Numbered from the stretch's first letter, positions 32,855-43,692 are shown. The stretch is DNA of 64,000 bases from Balaenoptera acutorostrata (GCF_949987535.1 NC_080082.1:30595011-30659010), one strand, 5' to 3'. The notes: generated by a model from the letters alone, not told the origin. Program-made: numbers and translations.

Positions 32855-33849
32855 ACTTGATGCTTCAAGCTTACCTCCTAGGATTTGGGGAAACCAAATA
32901 GAGCCGGATGGCTGGGTTCCCCTTTTCAGGGCCTAGGACCATACCTGGCACACAGGGGTGCCCTCTGCTTCCCACCAGAGGATCATTTATTAATGAGTTC
33001 TTGAGAAAGCCATCCAGGGATCCTTGAATGCTATTTCCCTCTTGATTCCACCCTGCCCCACAGACACTCCGGGGGCAGGGGTGGGGGGCAGTTCCCGTTC
33101 TTGTCTGTTACGACAGGAAGGACAGGCAGAGCAGCCCTGGTTGCTGTGGCATCCATCCGTGAGCTGGTCACTCTGTCCAGAATAGACAGAGAGAGGGAGG
33201 AGGGGCTGCAGGAGGACCAGCCAGAGGAGAGGGGGCCGCACCAGGATTTCACACAGTTGGCTGGAAGAGGCAAGCGCTAAGCTGCCTTTTCAACCACGGT
33301 AAACCCCGTCCATCTGGCCACCCTAAAACTCTGTTAGCTTGTCCCCCTTGCCCAGGGCTGATTAGGCCTCCTGAAGCAGAAGTAACGCCATCAATGGTGT
33401 AAACCCCGGCCACTTGAGGGTATTACATTTCATTTCATGCTTGACTTAATCAAAACTGGGGAAATGAAATGTACACCTTTTTGATGTTCTTTTCCCTGCT
33501 GTTTAAAGAGAAGAATCTTAACCCATTTGATCTTCACATGCACCCAGTAAATGACCAAATATGGCAAGCTGTCAGAAGCAGAAGGCGGCCAGTTGCCAGG
33601 CGGTGTTGGGTCACTGAGAAAGCACTTCATGCGGGCAAACTTAAGTTTGGAGCCCAGGGACTTTGTGGCAAATGCAGCATTTTCCCCAGCCAGCCTACAG
33701 TTAGGACCTTTGGAAAGAAAAAGGTGGGTCGGGGAAAGGATTCAGAAGGAGGGAGCATGGGTTGACACTTGCTTCTCTGGGCCTTCGGAATTTCTCTTGG
33801 GTATTACTTCTTCCTGGAAGTTTTTCCCACCCTCTCCCCAGTACTGGTG
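32855..33849. other. Unique sequence, no gene recognised
   Basis: G-runs lie at 33070-33096. The plus frames at 33469-33850 overlap each other and a minus frame. No domain, no repeat. Confidence 0.45.
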
Positions 33850-34083
33850 AAGAAGGAGGGGACTCTGGGCTCACTCTCTGTGTCTTTGGGCAAGTTACTT
33901 AACTTCCCTAGGGGCCTCAGTTAACTCGTCTGTAAAATGGGGATGATTATATCAATCGTCTTGACCTCATTGGTTGCCATGAGGATTAAATGCTATAATG
34001 TATATAGAGGGCTGAGCAGGATGTTTGGTACATCGGAAGTTCTCAGTAACTACAGCCTATTGTTATTATTACTATATTGGTTA
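33850..34083 (+). mobile_element. MIR, near full length
   Basis: 'tctttgggcaagttacttaa', 'ctcgtctgtaaaatggggat', 'catgaggattaaatgctata' and 'ttggtacatcggaagttctc', ending in 'ttgttattattact'. Confidence 0.9.
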
Positions 34084-34086
34084 CTG

Positions 34087-34482
34087 ACTCTTATGGACTA
34101 AATTGTGCCACCCCCCCCAAATTCATATGTTGAAGCCCAACCTCCAATGTGATTATATTTGGACATGGGCTTCTAGGAGGTACTCAAAGTTAAATGAGAT
34201 GATAAGGGTGGGGTACAAATCTAATAGGATTGGGGGACTTACCGGAAGAAAGAGAGATCTCTCTTTTTGCACTTGAACACACTGAGAAAAAACCATGCAA
34301 GGACACAGCAAGATGGCAGCCATCTGCAAGCCAAGAGGAGAGCTCTTGCCAGAAATTCAATCAGCCGACACCTTGATCTTGGACTTCCCAACCTCCAGGA
34401 CTGTAAGAAAATAAGTTTCGGTTGTTTAAGTCACCCTATCTATGGTATTTTGTTATGGCAGCCCTACTGACTGATGCACCAA
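34087..34482 (+). mobile_element. MaLR (MLT1/MST-type) LTR
   Basis: 'cttatggactaaattgtgcc', 'attcatatgttgaagcccaa', 'acaccttgatcttggacttc', 'gttgtttaagtcaccctatc' and 'ttttgttatggcagccctac' give a complete plus-strand LTR. An internal C-run is at 34111-34118. Probably solo. Confidence 0.9.
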
Positions 34483-34514
34483 CCTATTAGAGTTCTCTAT
34501 TCTTGTTATTTATG

Positions 34515-34650
34515 TGTATATCTCCTTAATGAGACTCTTAAATTCTTTGAAGGTTGACCCCATGACTCATCTGGCTTTGTATACTGGGGGCTTAGCACTG
34601 TGCCGGGTATACAGTGGGTGATCAAGAAGTACCTGCTAAATACATAAACG
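34515..34650 (+). mobile_element. L2 LINE 3' terminus
   Basis: 'gactcttaaattctttgaag', 'ctggctttgtatactggggg' and 'cttagcactgtgccgggtat' align with the L2 3' end on the plus strand. Confidence 0.7.
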
Positions 34651-34659
34651 GGGGAACAC

Positions 34660-34815
34660 AGTTTTGTGTGACAAGAGAGCCCTGGGCCTTTTCTTGTCCC
34701 ACTCTGGCCACTTCTATGCTGTGACCTTCGACAAGTCACTCACCATCTCTGTGCCTCAGTCTTCCCATCGGGTTGGGCGGGATGATTTCTAGGATCTCAG
34801 AGACTGTGAGATTCT
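34660..34815 (+). mobile_element. MIR fragment
   Basis: 'gctgtgaccttcgacaagtc' and 'accatctctgtgcctcagtc' mark a plus-strand MIR core. Confidence 0.75.
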
Positions 34816-35374
34816 GCCTTTAATCAAAGACTAAGGTGGGAAGAGCAGGGTAACAGGGATGGTGAATCTTAGAAAGAGGCTGCTGACTTCCCCCACCCCA
34901 GGCATCAGGAGAATGCTTGGAGATGACATTGAACTAGCAGAAAGTTGCCAAGACGGTTCCTTAGGCAGCTTGAGTTGGGGGGTCAGGAGGATGCAGGCTC
35001 AGGACTGTTCAAACACAGGTCTCACTCGGTGGGGCTCGAAGATCTGGTTCCCGTCTGCACTGTGGGGCTGGGGAAGGGGTGTGGAGCCTCCTGTCCAGAC
35101 CTCAGGGTTGCAAGGTAAGAGTGAAAACCTTCCGGAGTCCTAAGTGCAGAGGCGGCCAAAACAGATATGGCTGTCCATCTAGTTGGGTGGTTTTCAACAG
35201 CCGTGAATATGGAAACACCAGAAGGAGGGGTGCTTGTTAAATCCCTGTGCCCCAGCCCTAAGCCCTGCCTTCTTAACTGGCTCAGTAAAGGGGTGCTCCA
35301 GCTTGGGGATTTCTACCAGGCCTCCCTGGGGAGCCAGGAATGCTTCCTGGATATGCTCCTATCCAACCAGCCTT
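34816..35374. other. Mostly unique, possible MER5A-like piece at 35185-35300
   Basis: 'gggtggttttcaacagccgt' then 'gtgcttgttaaatccctgtg' resembles the MER5A left end, but decay makes this uncertain. Otherwise no gene or repeat. Confidence 0.4.
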
Positions 35375-35480
35375 GCCTGCCACTCACTCACTCGTGACCT
35401 TGGACCAGTCATATCGACTCTCTGAGCCTTAGTGTCTTTATCTTTGAAAGGAGAATGAATAACATTTGCCTCTCCTAGGG
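35375..35480 (+). mobile_element. MIR fragment
   Basis: 'ctcgtgaccttggaccagtc' and 'ctctgagccttagtgtcttt', plus strand. Confidence 0.7.
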
Positions 35481-35554
35481 CAGGTGTTGGTTTGCTTGTG
35501 AGGGCTGCTTCTCTGTAAGGGCAATGGACCACTTTGCATCCATCAAATGAAGAT

Positions 35555-35689
35555 GCCTCTGATGTAAGGTTAGGTTAAAAAAGAACTCGAAAACCAGTAT
35601 ACAGAGCATAATGCTGTTTTTGTAAAATGTGTGCATAATGCACACGTGTGTTCACGTCACATCACATTTATATGTTAAATATCTATAGA
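35555..35689 (+). mobile_element. L1M-like LINE fragment
   Basis: 'aaccagtatacagagcataa' followed by 'tgctgtttttgtaaaatgtg' resembles an old L1 3'UTR. Weak. Confidence 0.4.
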
Positions 35690-35925
35690 AGCATGGGCTC
35701 TGGGAAGCGGACTGAGTTCTAATCTGGACTCCCACTTAGTAGCTGCAAGAAGTGGGCAATTAATTAACTTCACTCTTGCCTCCATTTCCTTACCTGTAAG
35801 ATTGGGATGATACGGACGCCTACTAGCCTCATATGGATGTTATAAAGATTGAATGTGTCAATCCCAAGTAAGATTCTCAGCACAGGCTCCTAACAGATAC
35901 CCAGTGAAATGTGAGCCGTTCTTAG
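35690..35925 (+). mobile_element. MIR, near full length
   Basis: 'gcatgggctctgggaagcgg', 'ctcccacttagtagctgcaa', 'catttccttacctgtaagat' and 'ctcagcacaggctcctaaca' are in order. Confidence 0.85.
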
Positions 35926-36717
35926 TTACGTAGAAGCATTTTTTTAAAAAGTCAGACAGGAGGTCACCCAAATGACAACCATGGTCACCAAGCACTTCTG
36001 TATTACATAATTGCCAGGCAAACAATTTTTTTTTTTTCTTCAGGAAGAAAAATAACACAAGGATGGGACAGGGCTTATATCCTTTTAGTATGGAAAGATG
36101 GCCAAAAGCAATCGGGTAAGAGAAGAAGCGAGCTCTCTAACAGGCCACGTGGTGGGAACTCCTATTGCCAGTAATAATGAAACGTCGGTATGCACGGTGA
36201 GACAACTCTGAAGGCCAATAGATCACCCTCTCACGGTGATCACTTCAGGAGCAAGATTGGGATTGGAGGGGGGCCAGCGAGGCAGCCAGAGCACGGAATC
36301 TGCACTAGCATCCTACGTGCCACACTTGCTTCACCCAATCCCATGCCTGCCCAGCAGGGCGAGAGTCTACGAGCTTTCATTTATTACACTCTTACACTTC
36401 TGTATTGTTTTAGTTATTTTGACAATTAGTCTTTATTTCTGTGTTGGGTATTATTCTTTATAATAACAAAGAATTGTTTATTTAAACAATATAGTAACTG
36501 TTTTGACAATTATTCTTCTGTTTGTTTCTATTTTATTTCATGTTTATTTGATTTCTGTTAAAGAAATATTGTGGATTTCTTTAACAGGGTGGGGTATCCG
36601 TAAAGATGTTAATGCAATAATTCTAATCATATTTACTGCTGTCATTTATCCATTTGGATCCCAGTTATAGAGTTGCTGGCCCCCATCCTTGGCCCGTGGT
36701 GCAAAATAACACCAGCA
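35926..36717. promoter_or_regulatory. Unique AT-rich block with perfect hairpin, candidate regulatory
   Basis: Holds a perfect 13-bp inverted repeat at 36555-36587 (7-nt loop), an 8-bp one at 36473-36490, and two copies of 'ttttgacaatta' (near 36416 and 36502). 36380-36650 is repeat-free and very AT-rich. A poly-T at 36026-36038 is present. No gene. Regulatory role inferred from motif density. Confidence 0.3.
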
Positions 36718-36955
36718 TCCAGTCCTTTTGGAGCTCTTGCTGTGTGCCAGGTCCTGTGCTGTCACAGGGATTAGCTCAGCTAACTCTCCTACTGGTCTTC
36801 TGTGTAGGGTCTGTAAATATCCCTATTTTGAAATGAGAAAATATGAAGTTCAGAGACCTCAAGAGACTAGCTCAGGGTTGCACAGCTATTAAGAGAGAGA
36901 GGTGGGATTTAAGCCCCTGGAGTCGGACTCTGGAGCCTGTACTTTCAACAGGTAC
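36718..36955 (-). mobile_element. MIR, near full length
   Basis: 'gctgtgtgccaggtcctgtg', 'ctcagggttgcacagctatt', 'gtgggatttaagcccctgga' and 'ctctggagcctgtactttca' read as a reverse-complement MIR. Confidence 0.9.
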
Positions 36956-38029
36956 GGGACCCTGCTCTACTCAGCCCAGATTTATCCATATAATTACATC
37001 TTCAACTATCCTGCTTTGGGGACCCCTGGCACTTTTTTTTTCTGGTGGAGCCGTATGCAACCAAATACCCCGCCAAGAAAATCCCAGTCTCTGCCCCATC
37101 CCTGGGCTGCACCAGTTTTTTTTTTTCCCTCTTTTGTTAAGAGGCCTCATTTCTGACTTGATGAAAACATTTGTAATAGATAATCAAATGCTGATATGTT
37201 GCAGGGGACAATGCCTTATTTGTTAAATATAAATGAACATGAACACGGGTCCTCAGTGCCAGAAAGGCAAAGGGTTTGAGGCCTTTTCAGCGGCACAGGC
37301 TGAGCCCAGGAAAGAAAGCCAGGCGCCTGTAAAGGGTCTCGCCTAGGACGGTGATCGTCCGACAGCTCTTGTGTGACAAGATACATAGTTTCTTTTCAGC
37401 AACAGGCAGATTATCGGTTACTATAGTTTCCCTAATGCTCAAATACAGCTCAAGCCTAAGCTGAACAGAATAGGTTAAAAGGTGCCGAATTTTGGCCCGG
37501 GAAACCACTGTTGAGAATCAGACACCAAACAAAGCAAAAAGCACATCTCCCTGGGCTTTGATGTCTTTTCTGAGGGATGTAAAGTGAGAAAAATACAACC
37601 GGTGCTCAGGCCAGGGGCTGGATGGGGCCCCTGTGACAATGGCCGGCCGATTGGGAGTTCAGTACAATGCCCAGACAATGTCCCCAATGCCAGGCGGCCC
37701 CGGCTGTGCTGTTCCTTCACAAACACCCTGCTGGAAACAGCCTTTTAGCCCCCAGTTTCTTAGAAAGTTCCTGCCTGCCTCCGCAGCCCAGCTAAACCTC
37801 CTCCCTTCCAAACGCGACCCTTTGACAAGGTCCCTCCTGAGAGAGGCGACTTTCTCACTAAAATGCCACCACCCGCCCCCAGTCCAGTCCCTGCAACACA
37901 GCCACCCAGAGCATCATTTTTCCACCTGCTTTAAATTTTCCTAGATCTGCATAAACATCCTTTCTCAACCTCTGAAAAGAGGGAAGCTCTCTCCCTTCCA
38001 ATAATTCATTGCCTTGTGTATCCCTTGAA
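36956..38029. other. Unique sequence, partly conserved-looking
   Basis: 37265-37520 is repeat-free with retained CpGs ('ggacggtgatcgtccgacag'). The first 13 bases or so of that phrase form a short 'ggacg...cgtcc' inverted repeat. No coding domain in the frames at 36843-37226, 37475-37726 or 37633-37944. Confidence 0.4.
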
Positions 38030-38380
38030 GGTGACAGTGTGACGTTTTTCCATAAACGGGATTAAATTAACCACTATTTATGCCAGCAACGTGGGTTCCT
38101 CCTCTTCTGCTGGGATCTGTTTATTTCATTGTGTTTTTTATTTCAATTTAGGGAGCAAGATAAATGTGCTTTCGCATTTGGAGATCTCCATCCATCACCG
38201 GTCGGCTGCATCTGGGAAAATAAGTGAGTGGGAGATTATGGGCAAGGGAGAGAGAGCTAGCAAGCTGCAGGTTCACGCATGGAGTTCTGAATGTTTTTTA
38301 GTGGTTGTTGTAGTATTGTGCTTCTCGTTGTCATTAGTTCTTTATAATGTTTCATGAAAAATATCTAATTGTAACAACTG
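38030..38380. promoter_or_regulatory. Candidate conserved block C
   Basis: 'cgggattaaattaaccacta' and 'tttatgccagcaacgtgggt' lead into AT-rich, repeat-free DNA. Conservation assumed from motif integrity only. Confidence 0.3.
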
Positions 38381-38640
38381 TATTCCGAGCGTGAACATAT
38401 TCCTTGAATTGAAGCGCTCACAATGGCCATAGGATAACTGTCCTTGAATTTGAGCCCTTTGTGGGTCGTCAATAGGCTTACAATGTGCTGAATTAGCAGG
38501 CATATTAATGGGCAGATGCAATAGCAGCCATTCTTCAGCCTCAAATCTTCTTATGCAAATACCCCATGAATTCAGTTCAAAGAGCTGCCTTCGAAATGAG
38601 CTGATCCCCCCTCTCAGAAGGGACCCCGGGAGAAAGTGAC
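38381..38640. promoter_or_regulatory. Candidate conserved enhancer with POU octamer
   Basis: A perfect octamer ATGCAAAT at 38553-38560 lies within 'ttcttatgcaaatacccc'. Nearby are 'gaattagcaggcatattaat' and 'cacaatggccataggataac' (SOX-like CACAATGG at 38420-38427). Repeat-free. SOX plus POU sites in one block is a known arrangement in neural and pluripotency enhancers, but use here is inference. Confidence 0.4.
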
Positions 38641-38679
38641 ATGAGAAAAGTTTAGACACTTGTTTTTATAACTGGACAT

Positions 38680-38940
38680 GATCTTGTTATCATAATCTGA
38701 TACTGGTCACTTGCATGGCCGGCTTGTAGGATTTTAAACCCTTAACAGAGAGAGATAATCTTGGCCTTTGTAGGAGTGTGGACAGAATCCCGGCGTGCAG
38801 GAAAGCCGGCAGTGAGAAGCACAGTTCTTGTTTTCTCAAACAAAACTTTTCATGATAAAAGCTTTTATCCTAGGATAATCACCCGGCTGGATTTCAGTGG
38901 TGTTGGTAAGGTTGGCAAAGGGCAGTAAAGGCAAATTTTT
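38680..38940. promoter_or_regulatory. Candidate regulatory block with overlapping GATA palindromes
   Basis: A perfect 16-bp palindrome GATAAAAGCTTTTATC (38854-38869) overlaps a perfect 14-bp palindrome TTATCCTAGGATAA (38865-38878). Together they give three GATAA/TTATC cores in alternating orientation within 25 bp. A further 'agataatc' sits near 38754. Confidence 0.4.
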
Positions 38941-39111
38941 GAGAAATGAAAATAGCCAGTTCTTGAGATTACCCACGATCAGATGGAATCAGTTCTCAAG
39001 AGTCCCTAAAACAGCAGTTGGAGAGTTTTCAAAGATCGCAAAGAAAACCAAGTTCTGGTAACCTCTACCTACCCCCAGGCAAGATCACAGAAGGATAGTA
39101 ACGTTTCTGTG

Positions 39112-39290
39112 GCACCAAAATGTGCCAGGCATTTTCACTCTGTTTGTAGTCTTTTGCACATATCAACTTGTTTAATTTTCACAAATACCCTATGAAGTAG
39201 CTACCATTTTTAGCCCCATTTTACGGATGAGAAAAACGAGGAAAGCGGTTAAGCTCTTTGCCCAGGCACTGAGAGGTAATTAAGCCCTCT
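39112..39290 (-). mobile_element. MIR
   Basis: 'tgtgccaggcattttcactc', 'cctatgaagtagctaccatt', 'ccccattttacggatgagaa' and 'ctctttgcccaggcactgag', minus orientation. Confidence 0.85.
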
Positions 39291-39380
39291 AGGGAAAAAT
39301 GTGCTGCACGCCCATCAACTAATTCCACTGGGAAATGGTAATTCCCCCATGATGACTTTTCTCTCCAGAAGAATCTGCTT

Positions 39381-39414
39381 CCCACTCCCCACCCCCGATC
39401 CCACCCCCAACCCC
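39381..39414 (-). other. G-quadruplex-type motif on minus strand
   Basis: Plus-strand C-runs of 3, 4, 5, 3, 5 and 4 bases are separated by 1-3 bases, so the minus strand carries six G-runs with short loops. It lies in unique DNA between two MIRs. Confidence 0.7.
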
Positions 39415-39719
39415 GTGAGCTGGGTGGCCTAACCAGTATAAGGGTATTTGGCCAGTTGGCCCCTATAAAGTGTTCTTTCCCCTTTGACGCTGTTATATGA
39501 TAAATTTGCATTTATAAAAATATTTTAAAGGAGAATATAAATTTAATAGTCATGCCCCTTTATATCACAGCACTATCATTGCATCTAGAACTGAATTCGA
39601 AGGCCACAGGGAAGTTAAATACACTGAGATGGGACATTACACACTGAAAGTCAGTTATGTTGCTTAACAGGAAGTGACAAATTGTGTGGTATTATCATTA
39701 ACGGCAACAGCAGACATTT
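39415..39719. other. Unique AT-rich sequence, nothing recognised
   Basis: No repeat or gene. Contains 'catttataaaaatattttaa' AT-rich text near 39509. Confidence 0.5.
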
Positions 39720-39930
39720 TCTATTTGTGCATTTTTTACTCATTTATTTACTGAGTATCAACTCATTTATTCCTTATCCTCACATTGGCAAGAAGGGAGG
39801 TTTATGATTTCCATTTTACAGCTGAGAAAATTGAGACCCAGATAGGTTCAGTAATTTGTCCAAGGTCAAGAAGCTGGGATTTGAACCCAAGACATCTGGC
39901 TCAACCCTCAGTCACTCTGCTACATGTCAG
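39720..39930 (-). mobile_element. MIR, near full length
   Basis: 'tttccattttacagctgaga', 'tttgtccaaggtcaagaagc' and 'tgggatttgaacccaagaca' in reverse-complement MIR order. Confidence 0.9.
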
Positions 39931-40137
39931 CCCAGATGGTCCAGCCACCCTGGGACCCACCCTGGGTACAGTGGCTGCGTTCTCCCTTGATCTGCCCTGA
40001 CATTGCCACTCCCACCCGTTTATCCGAATTCGCCTTCCCCACACCCAAAGTCAGTTTTCGTCCGATTTCTTGCCCCTTTGCTCCCCACCTCTCTCTGTAA
40101 GAGTTTTTGGTTCGTTATATCATAGCCTTGCATCCCC

Positions 40138-40140
<3 letters not shown>

Positions 40141-40180
<40 letters not shown>
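40141..40180. repeat. (GT)20 microsatellite
   Basis: Twenty uninterrupted GT units, probably polymorphic. Confidence 0.98.
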
Positions 40181-40183
<3 letters not shown>

Positions 40184-40469
40184 GTGTGGAGGATGATTGT
40201 GGGGAGGAGGAGGGAGAGAAGAAACAGAATGATTGACCATCAGGGAGCCTGAAGTAACCAGAGGCAAAGAACTTGCTCAGGGTCTTGGATCTGGGTCAAC
40301 CCCTCCAAGATACCCTCAGGCAAGAGACATCCCAACCCCAGACTTAGGACCCTAAAGGTTTGTTACCTTAAAGAGTTAAATAACAAAAGGATGAGACATA
40401 TCTATGCTTCCCAGAATAATATCAGTATAATGATAATTACAGCAGTAATAACAATAAAAGATAATAATA

Positions 40470-40545
40470 AAAGGCACTAATTATAGATGCTTTACCATGC
40501 CCCCGGCACTGCGCTAATGTGTGGATAATTCACTAGCCCTAGATA
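40470..40545 (-). mobile_element. MIR fragment, weak
   Basis: 'aggcactaattatagatgct' and 'cccggcactgcgctaatgtg' resemble the reverse-complement MIR 3' end after an AAT-rich stretch. Confidence 0.45.
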
Positions 40546-40643
40546 GGACAATGCAAAGGAAGAAAATACCGCAGACATGAAATAAAATAAGCAGTTGTTG
40601 GGAACGTAGGATGGGGTAGGGGAAAGTGAATGACGAATGGTGA

Positions 40644-40835
40644 ATTAGTCTGCTTCTACTCCCATAACAAATACCACAGACTTAAACAACAGATTTATTT
40701 CCTCATGGTTCTGGAGGGTGGACATCCAGATCAAGGTGCCGTCAGGGTTGCTTTCTCACGAGGCATCTCTTCCCGGCTTGCAGACAGCTACCTTCTCACT
40801 TTGTCCCCCACATGACCTTTCCTGTGTGTGCTCAC

Positions 40836-40868
<33 letters not shown>

Positions 40869-41052
40869 AGGAGAGAGCATTCTGGTGTCTCTTCCTCTTC
40901 TTGTAAGGACACCACTCAGATTAGAGCCCCGCCCTGGTAACCTCATTCAACCTTAATCACCTCCATAAAGCCCCTGTCTCCAAATACAGTCACATTGGGG
41001 ATTAGGTCTTCAACATATGAATTTTGGGGTGACACAATTCAGTCCATAACAA
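40644..41052 (-). mobile_element. MaLR (MLT1/MST-type) LTR with GA expansion
   Basis: Starts 'attagtctgcttctactccc', passes 'aataccacagacttaaacaa' and 'atccagatcaaggtgccgtc', and ends 'caacatatgaattttggggt' and 'acacaattcagtccataaca'. This is a complete minus-strand LTR. A GA microsatellite at 40835-40862 has grown inside it. Confidence 0.92.
40835..40862. repeat. (AG)n microsatellite
   Basis: About 14 AG units inside the LTR, where the consensus has a short GAGA tract. Confidence 0.9.
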
Positions 41053-41334
41053 ATAGGGGTTCTGGGAACACTTATTAGAGAGGGCAGCATCTGAGGCTGA
41101 ATGAATGATTCTAACAAAGAAACTACAAATAGGTAAACTGGTTTTGTTTGGTCTGCACAGTGTTTTAAAAACAGAGGGAGAAAGCACATCAATACCTGCA
41201 TTTTCAACTTCCTTTGAAAAACTGAAAACTCTGGCAACTCTGGGCCAGCCTTCCTAAACAGCAGTAGCTGGCTGGTTGATGCTTCGTATAGGCACCAAGT
41301 TCACTTTTCCAAAGTCCCCACCACTCCCTATTGT

Positions 41335-41500
41335 ACAGGCCCACGATTTCTCATCCAAAACTTTAGGGGTCAGATGCATCTCTGAATTCAGAATTTTTTA
41401 GATTTTAGAGAGCTAATGCAGTACATATACTCTATTACCTTATACCCCCAATTCAATCTGGGGCACCACCTCCCTAATCAATCAACTAATATTTCTGTAA
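41335..41500. mobile_element. Possible mariner/Tigger-like DNA transposon fragment
   Basis: 'ctcatccaaaactttagggg' with 'ctctgaattcagaattttttag' (in parts) resembles a TcMar terminal region with a 'gaattcagattttt' core. Weak, with no second terminus identified. Confidence 0.35.
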
Positions 41501-42329
41501 TAAAATATATTCACACTAAGTGGGATAAATAAAGGCTTTAAGTAGCCTCTCATCTGTTCTGATCAGTTTCTGCTGCCAAATAAGATGGCATCGGGGCAGG
41601 CTTTGCCACAAATGATTTATAGCAAACTTGTAATGTCCAGGGCCTCTGCAATTGGGAATTTTAGGCAAGGGATTTGGCCCTGTCTTCCACCCACCCAGCC
41701 TGCTTCACTGGCCTGTGCTCTGACCTGGCCCCGACAGGCATCTGCTTTTAACTTCCGCTTCAACAGGTGAAGAGTAGGGGACGGTGTGTGTGGGGGGGAA
41801 AGAAGAGCTTCTCAGCACAAAGGCTTGGAGACAGGAAAGTGTTAGGTATATTTCAGAGAGGTATTTGCTGGCCAAAGTTGAATGAAACAGATTTTCTTTA
41901 AGACAATTTTGGGAAGGGGAAACACACTTCAGAAAATCCTGAAGAGTAAAAACTGCAGCGTGTCCCTCTCGTGGTCCTGCCTGGGTCTGCTGAAGCACGT
42001 TTCAGGCTGTGGGTTATGCAGAAGCCTGTACCTACACTGGCTCTTGAGCTTAGTGCAGTGAGGACGTGGGTTGCGCCCTTGGTAACAGCATCATCCAAAT
42101 GTGGCAGCCCACAGCTCTGTTTGCTTTACACATGAGTTTGGACAGGTCAAGATGCCAAAGAGTGATCAGAAATTAGCTTAACCGGACAAGTCACATGGAC
42201 CCACTAACATAATGAAAATCTCTGTTTACCATTTCAGCTAGGGTCAAAAAGAGGAAGGAAAAAAAAAATCCTGATTATTCCTTTATTGTTTTTCTAGCAA
42301 CCAAAATATGTTTTTTTACCATTTAAAAA
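41501..42329. other. Unique sequence, no gene recognised
   Basis: Minus frames at 41705-42098 overlap in two phases without domains. No repeat named. Confidence 0.5.
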
Positions 42330-42460
42330 CATAATTCAGGTTGCATCCCTTTCCTGCTGGATGGCTTCACAGTGATGAACAAAACAGACAAAGGTCCCTG
42401 ACCTCGGGAAGTTTTAGATTTTCGTGGGGAGGCTGGTCATCTGACTCCACCGACAGTGCC
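42330..42460 (-). mobile_element. L2 LINE fragment
   Basis: 'cacagtgatgaacaaaacag', 'acaaaggtccctgacctcgg' and 'gaagttttagattttcgtgg' are reverse-complement L2. Confidence 0.75.
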
Positions 42461-43424
42461 TGTAACCGCATCAGGTAAGGGACTCTGAAGGCAACAGGTC
42501 CAGTGTTAGTGCGCTTTCAAGAGGGGAAACTGAGGCATGTCTTGGGGAAGAATACGCCTTGGTCCTTTATCCTGGTTTGGCCACCTTGAATCACTTTTTA
42601 GGTGCAAGTCGAATGGTGCTAACTTATGTTTTCAGTTTGAACAAACTGGAACATTCCTCCGAAGAAAGATTACTCACTTTGTTTGGTTTGTTTGGTTGTT
42701 TCCTTGACCATCGGTGTAGAAAGGATCTCAGGAGATGACTGTGGTTTCTATCACCATCTGTCTACGAGTACATGCCGTACTTCAGAGGGGGGTCTCAACT
42801 TTCCCCCGAGTTTTTCCTAGAGGGTAATTGGAAACTGTGGTTAACGTAGCATGGCTTTTCAAATTGAGTTGAAAAGTTCATCAAAATGTCATTAATCTGC
42901 TTTACATAGCCTTTCTTGATTAAGTCAAACTTGTGTCTTCCCGATTATTTATGAAGCAGAGATCTGGTTGGGGCTGTTTTGGCATCTGTGACCCGACATT
43001 AGGTCTGAGAAGGCAATGAGTCCTTGACACTGGCGGGGGTGGGGCCTCTAAGTCCCACTCAAATGCCATCCCCGCCCACTCCCAACCAAAGGAGACCGAA
43101 CCGGCTACACAGATCATTTCTAACTGGTCGACAACGTTTGATGGAGAAGTTCAGCTGAGCATCTACGCTGTGTAAAGTGTGATGGGAGATGCCAAAAATA
43201 AGTCATCCCTTGTCATCTTGGGGTGACTATTTGGAAGAAACTCTTGCATATTTCGAGCTGGCACTAACCCACATTTGATTTCGCTCAGGCTGTCCTCTGG
43301 AAGTAGCCACCAAGGGAAGACTCTTGGCCCTGGGCCTGCCTTCTGAGCTCTGGTCTGCAGTGGGCTTGGCAATGAACCCAGAACTTTGCTCCACAGACAG
43401 AGTCATAACAATGCCAGTAATGAC
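42461..43424. other. Unique sequence, nothing coding recognised
   Basis: Repeat-poor. 42830-42950 is AT-rich with 'catcaaaatgtcattaatct'. No discrete element supported. Confidence 0.45.
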
Positions 43425-43622
43425 AGTGATGGCATCTACAGTACATTTCTATATGCTGGGCACACAGTTCTTACATTAATTAAAGTGGGATTATTAGCCT
43501 CTTTCCTCCGATCAAGAAACAGAGGCTCCAAGAAGTTCAGAACCCCCTGTGCGCAAGGTTCACTTACCCAGGGTCTCAGGGTCAAGGTGGGAACCTGAAT
43601 CTGTGTGACGGAGGATGTTATG
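43425..43622 (-). mobile_element. MIR
   Basis: 'gctgggcacacagttcttac', 'acccagggtctcagggtcaa' and 'ggtgggaacctgaatctgtg' in reverse-complement order. Confidence 0.75.
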
Positions 43623-43650
43623 GCACTTAGTTGCCATGACTGAGTTTTTT

Positions 43651-43654
<4 letters not shown>

Positions 43655-43686
<32 letters not shown>

Positions 43687-43692
43687 TGTGTG
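43655..43692. repeat. (TG)n microsatellite
   Basis: About 18 TG units with one TTT interruption near 43683. Confidence 0.95.
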
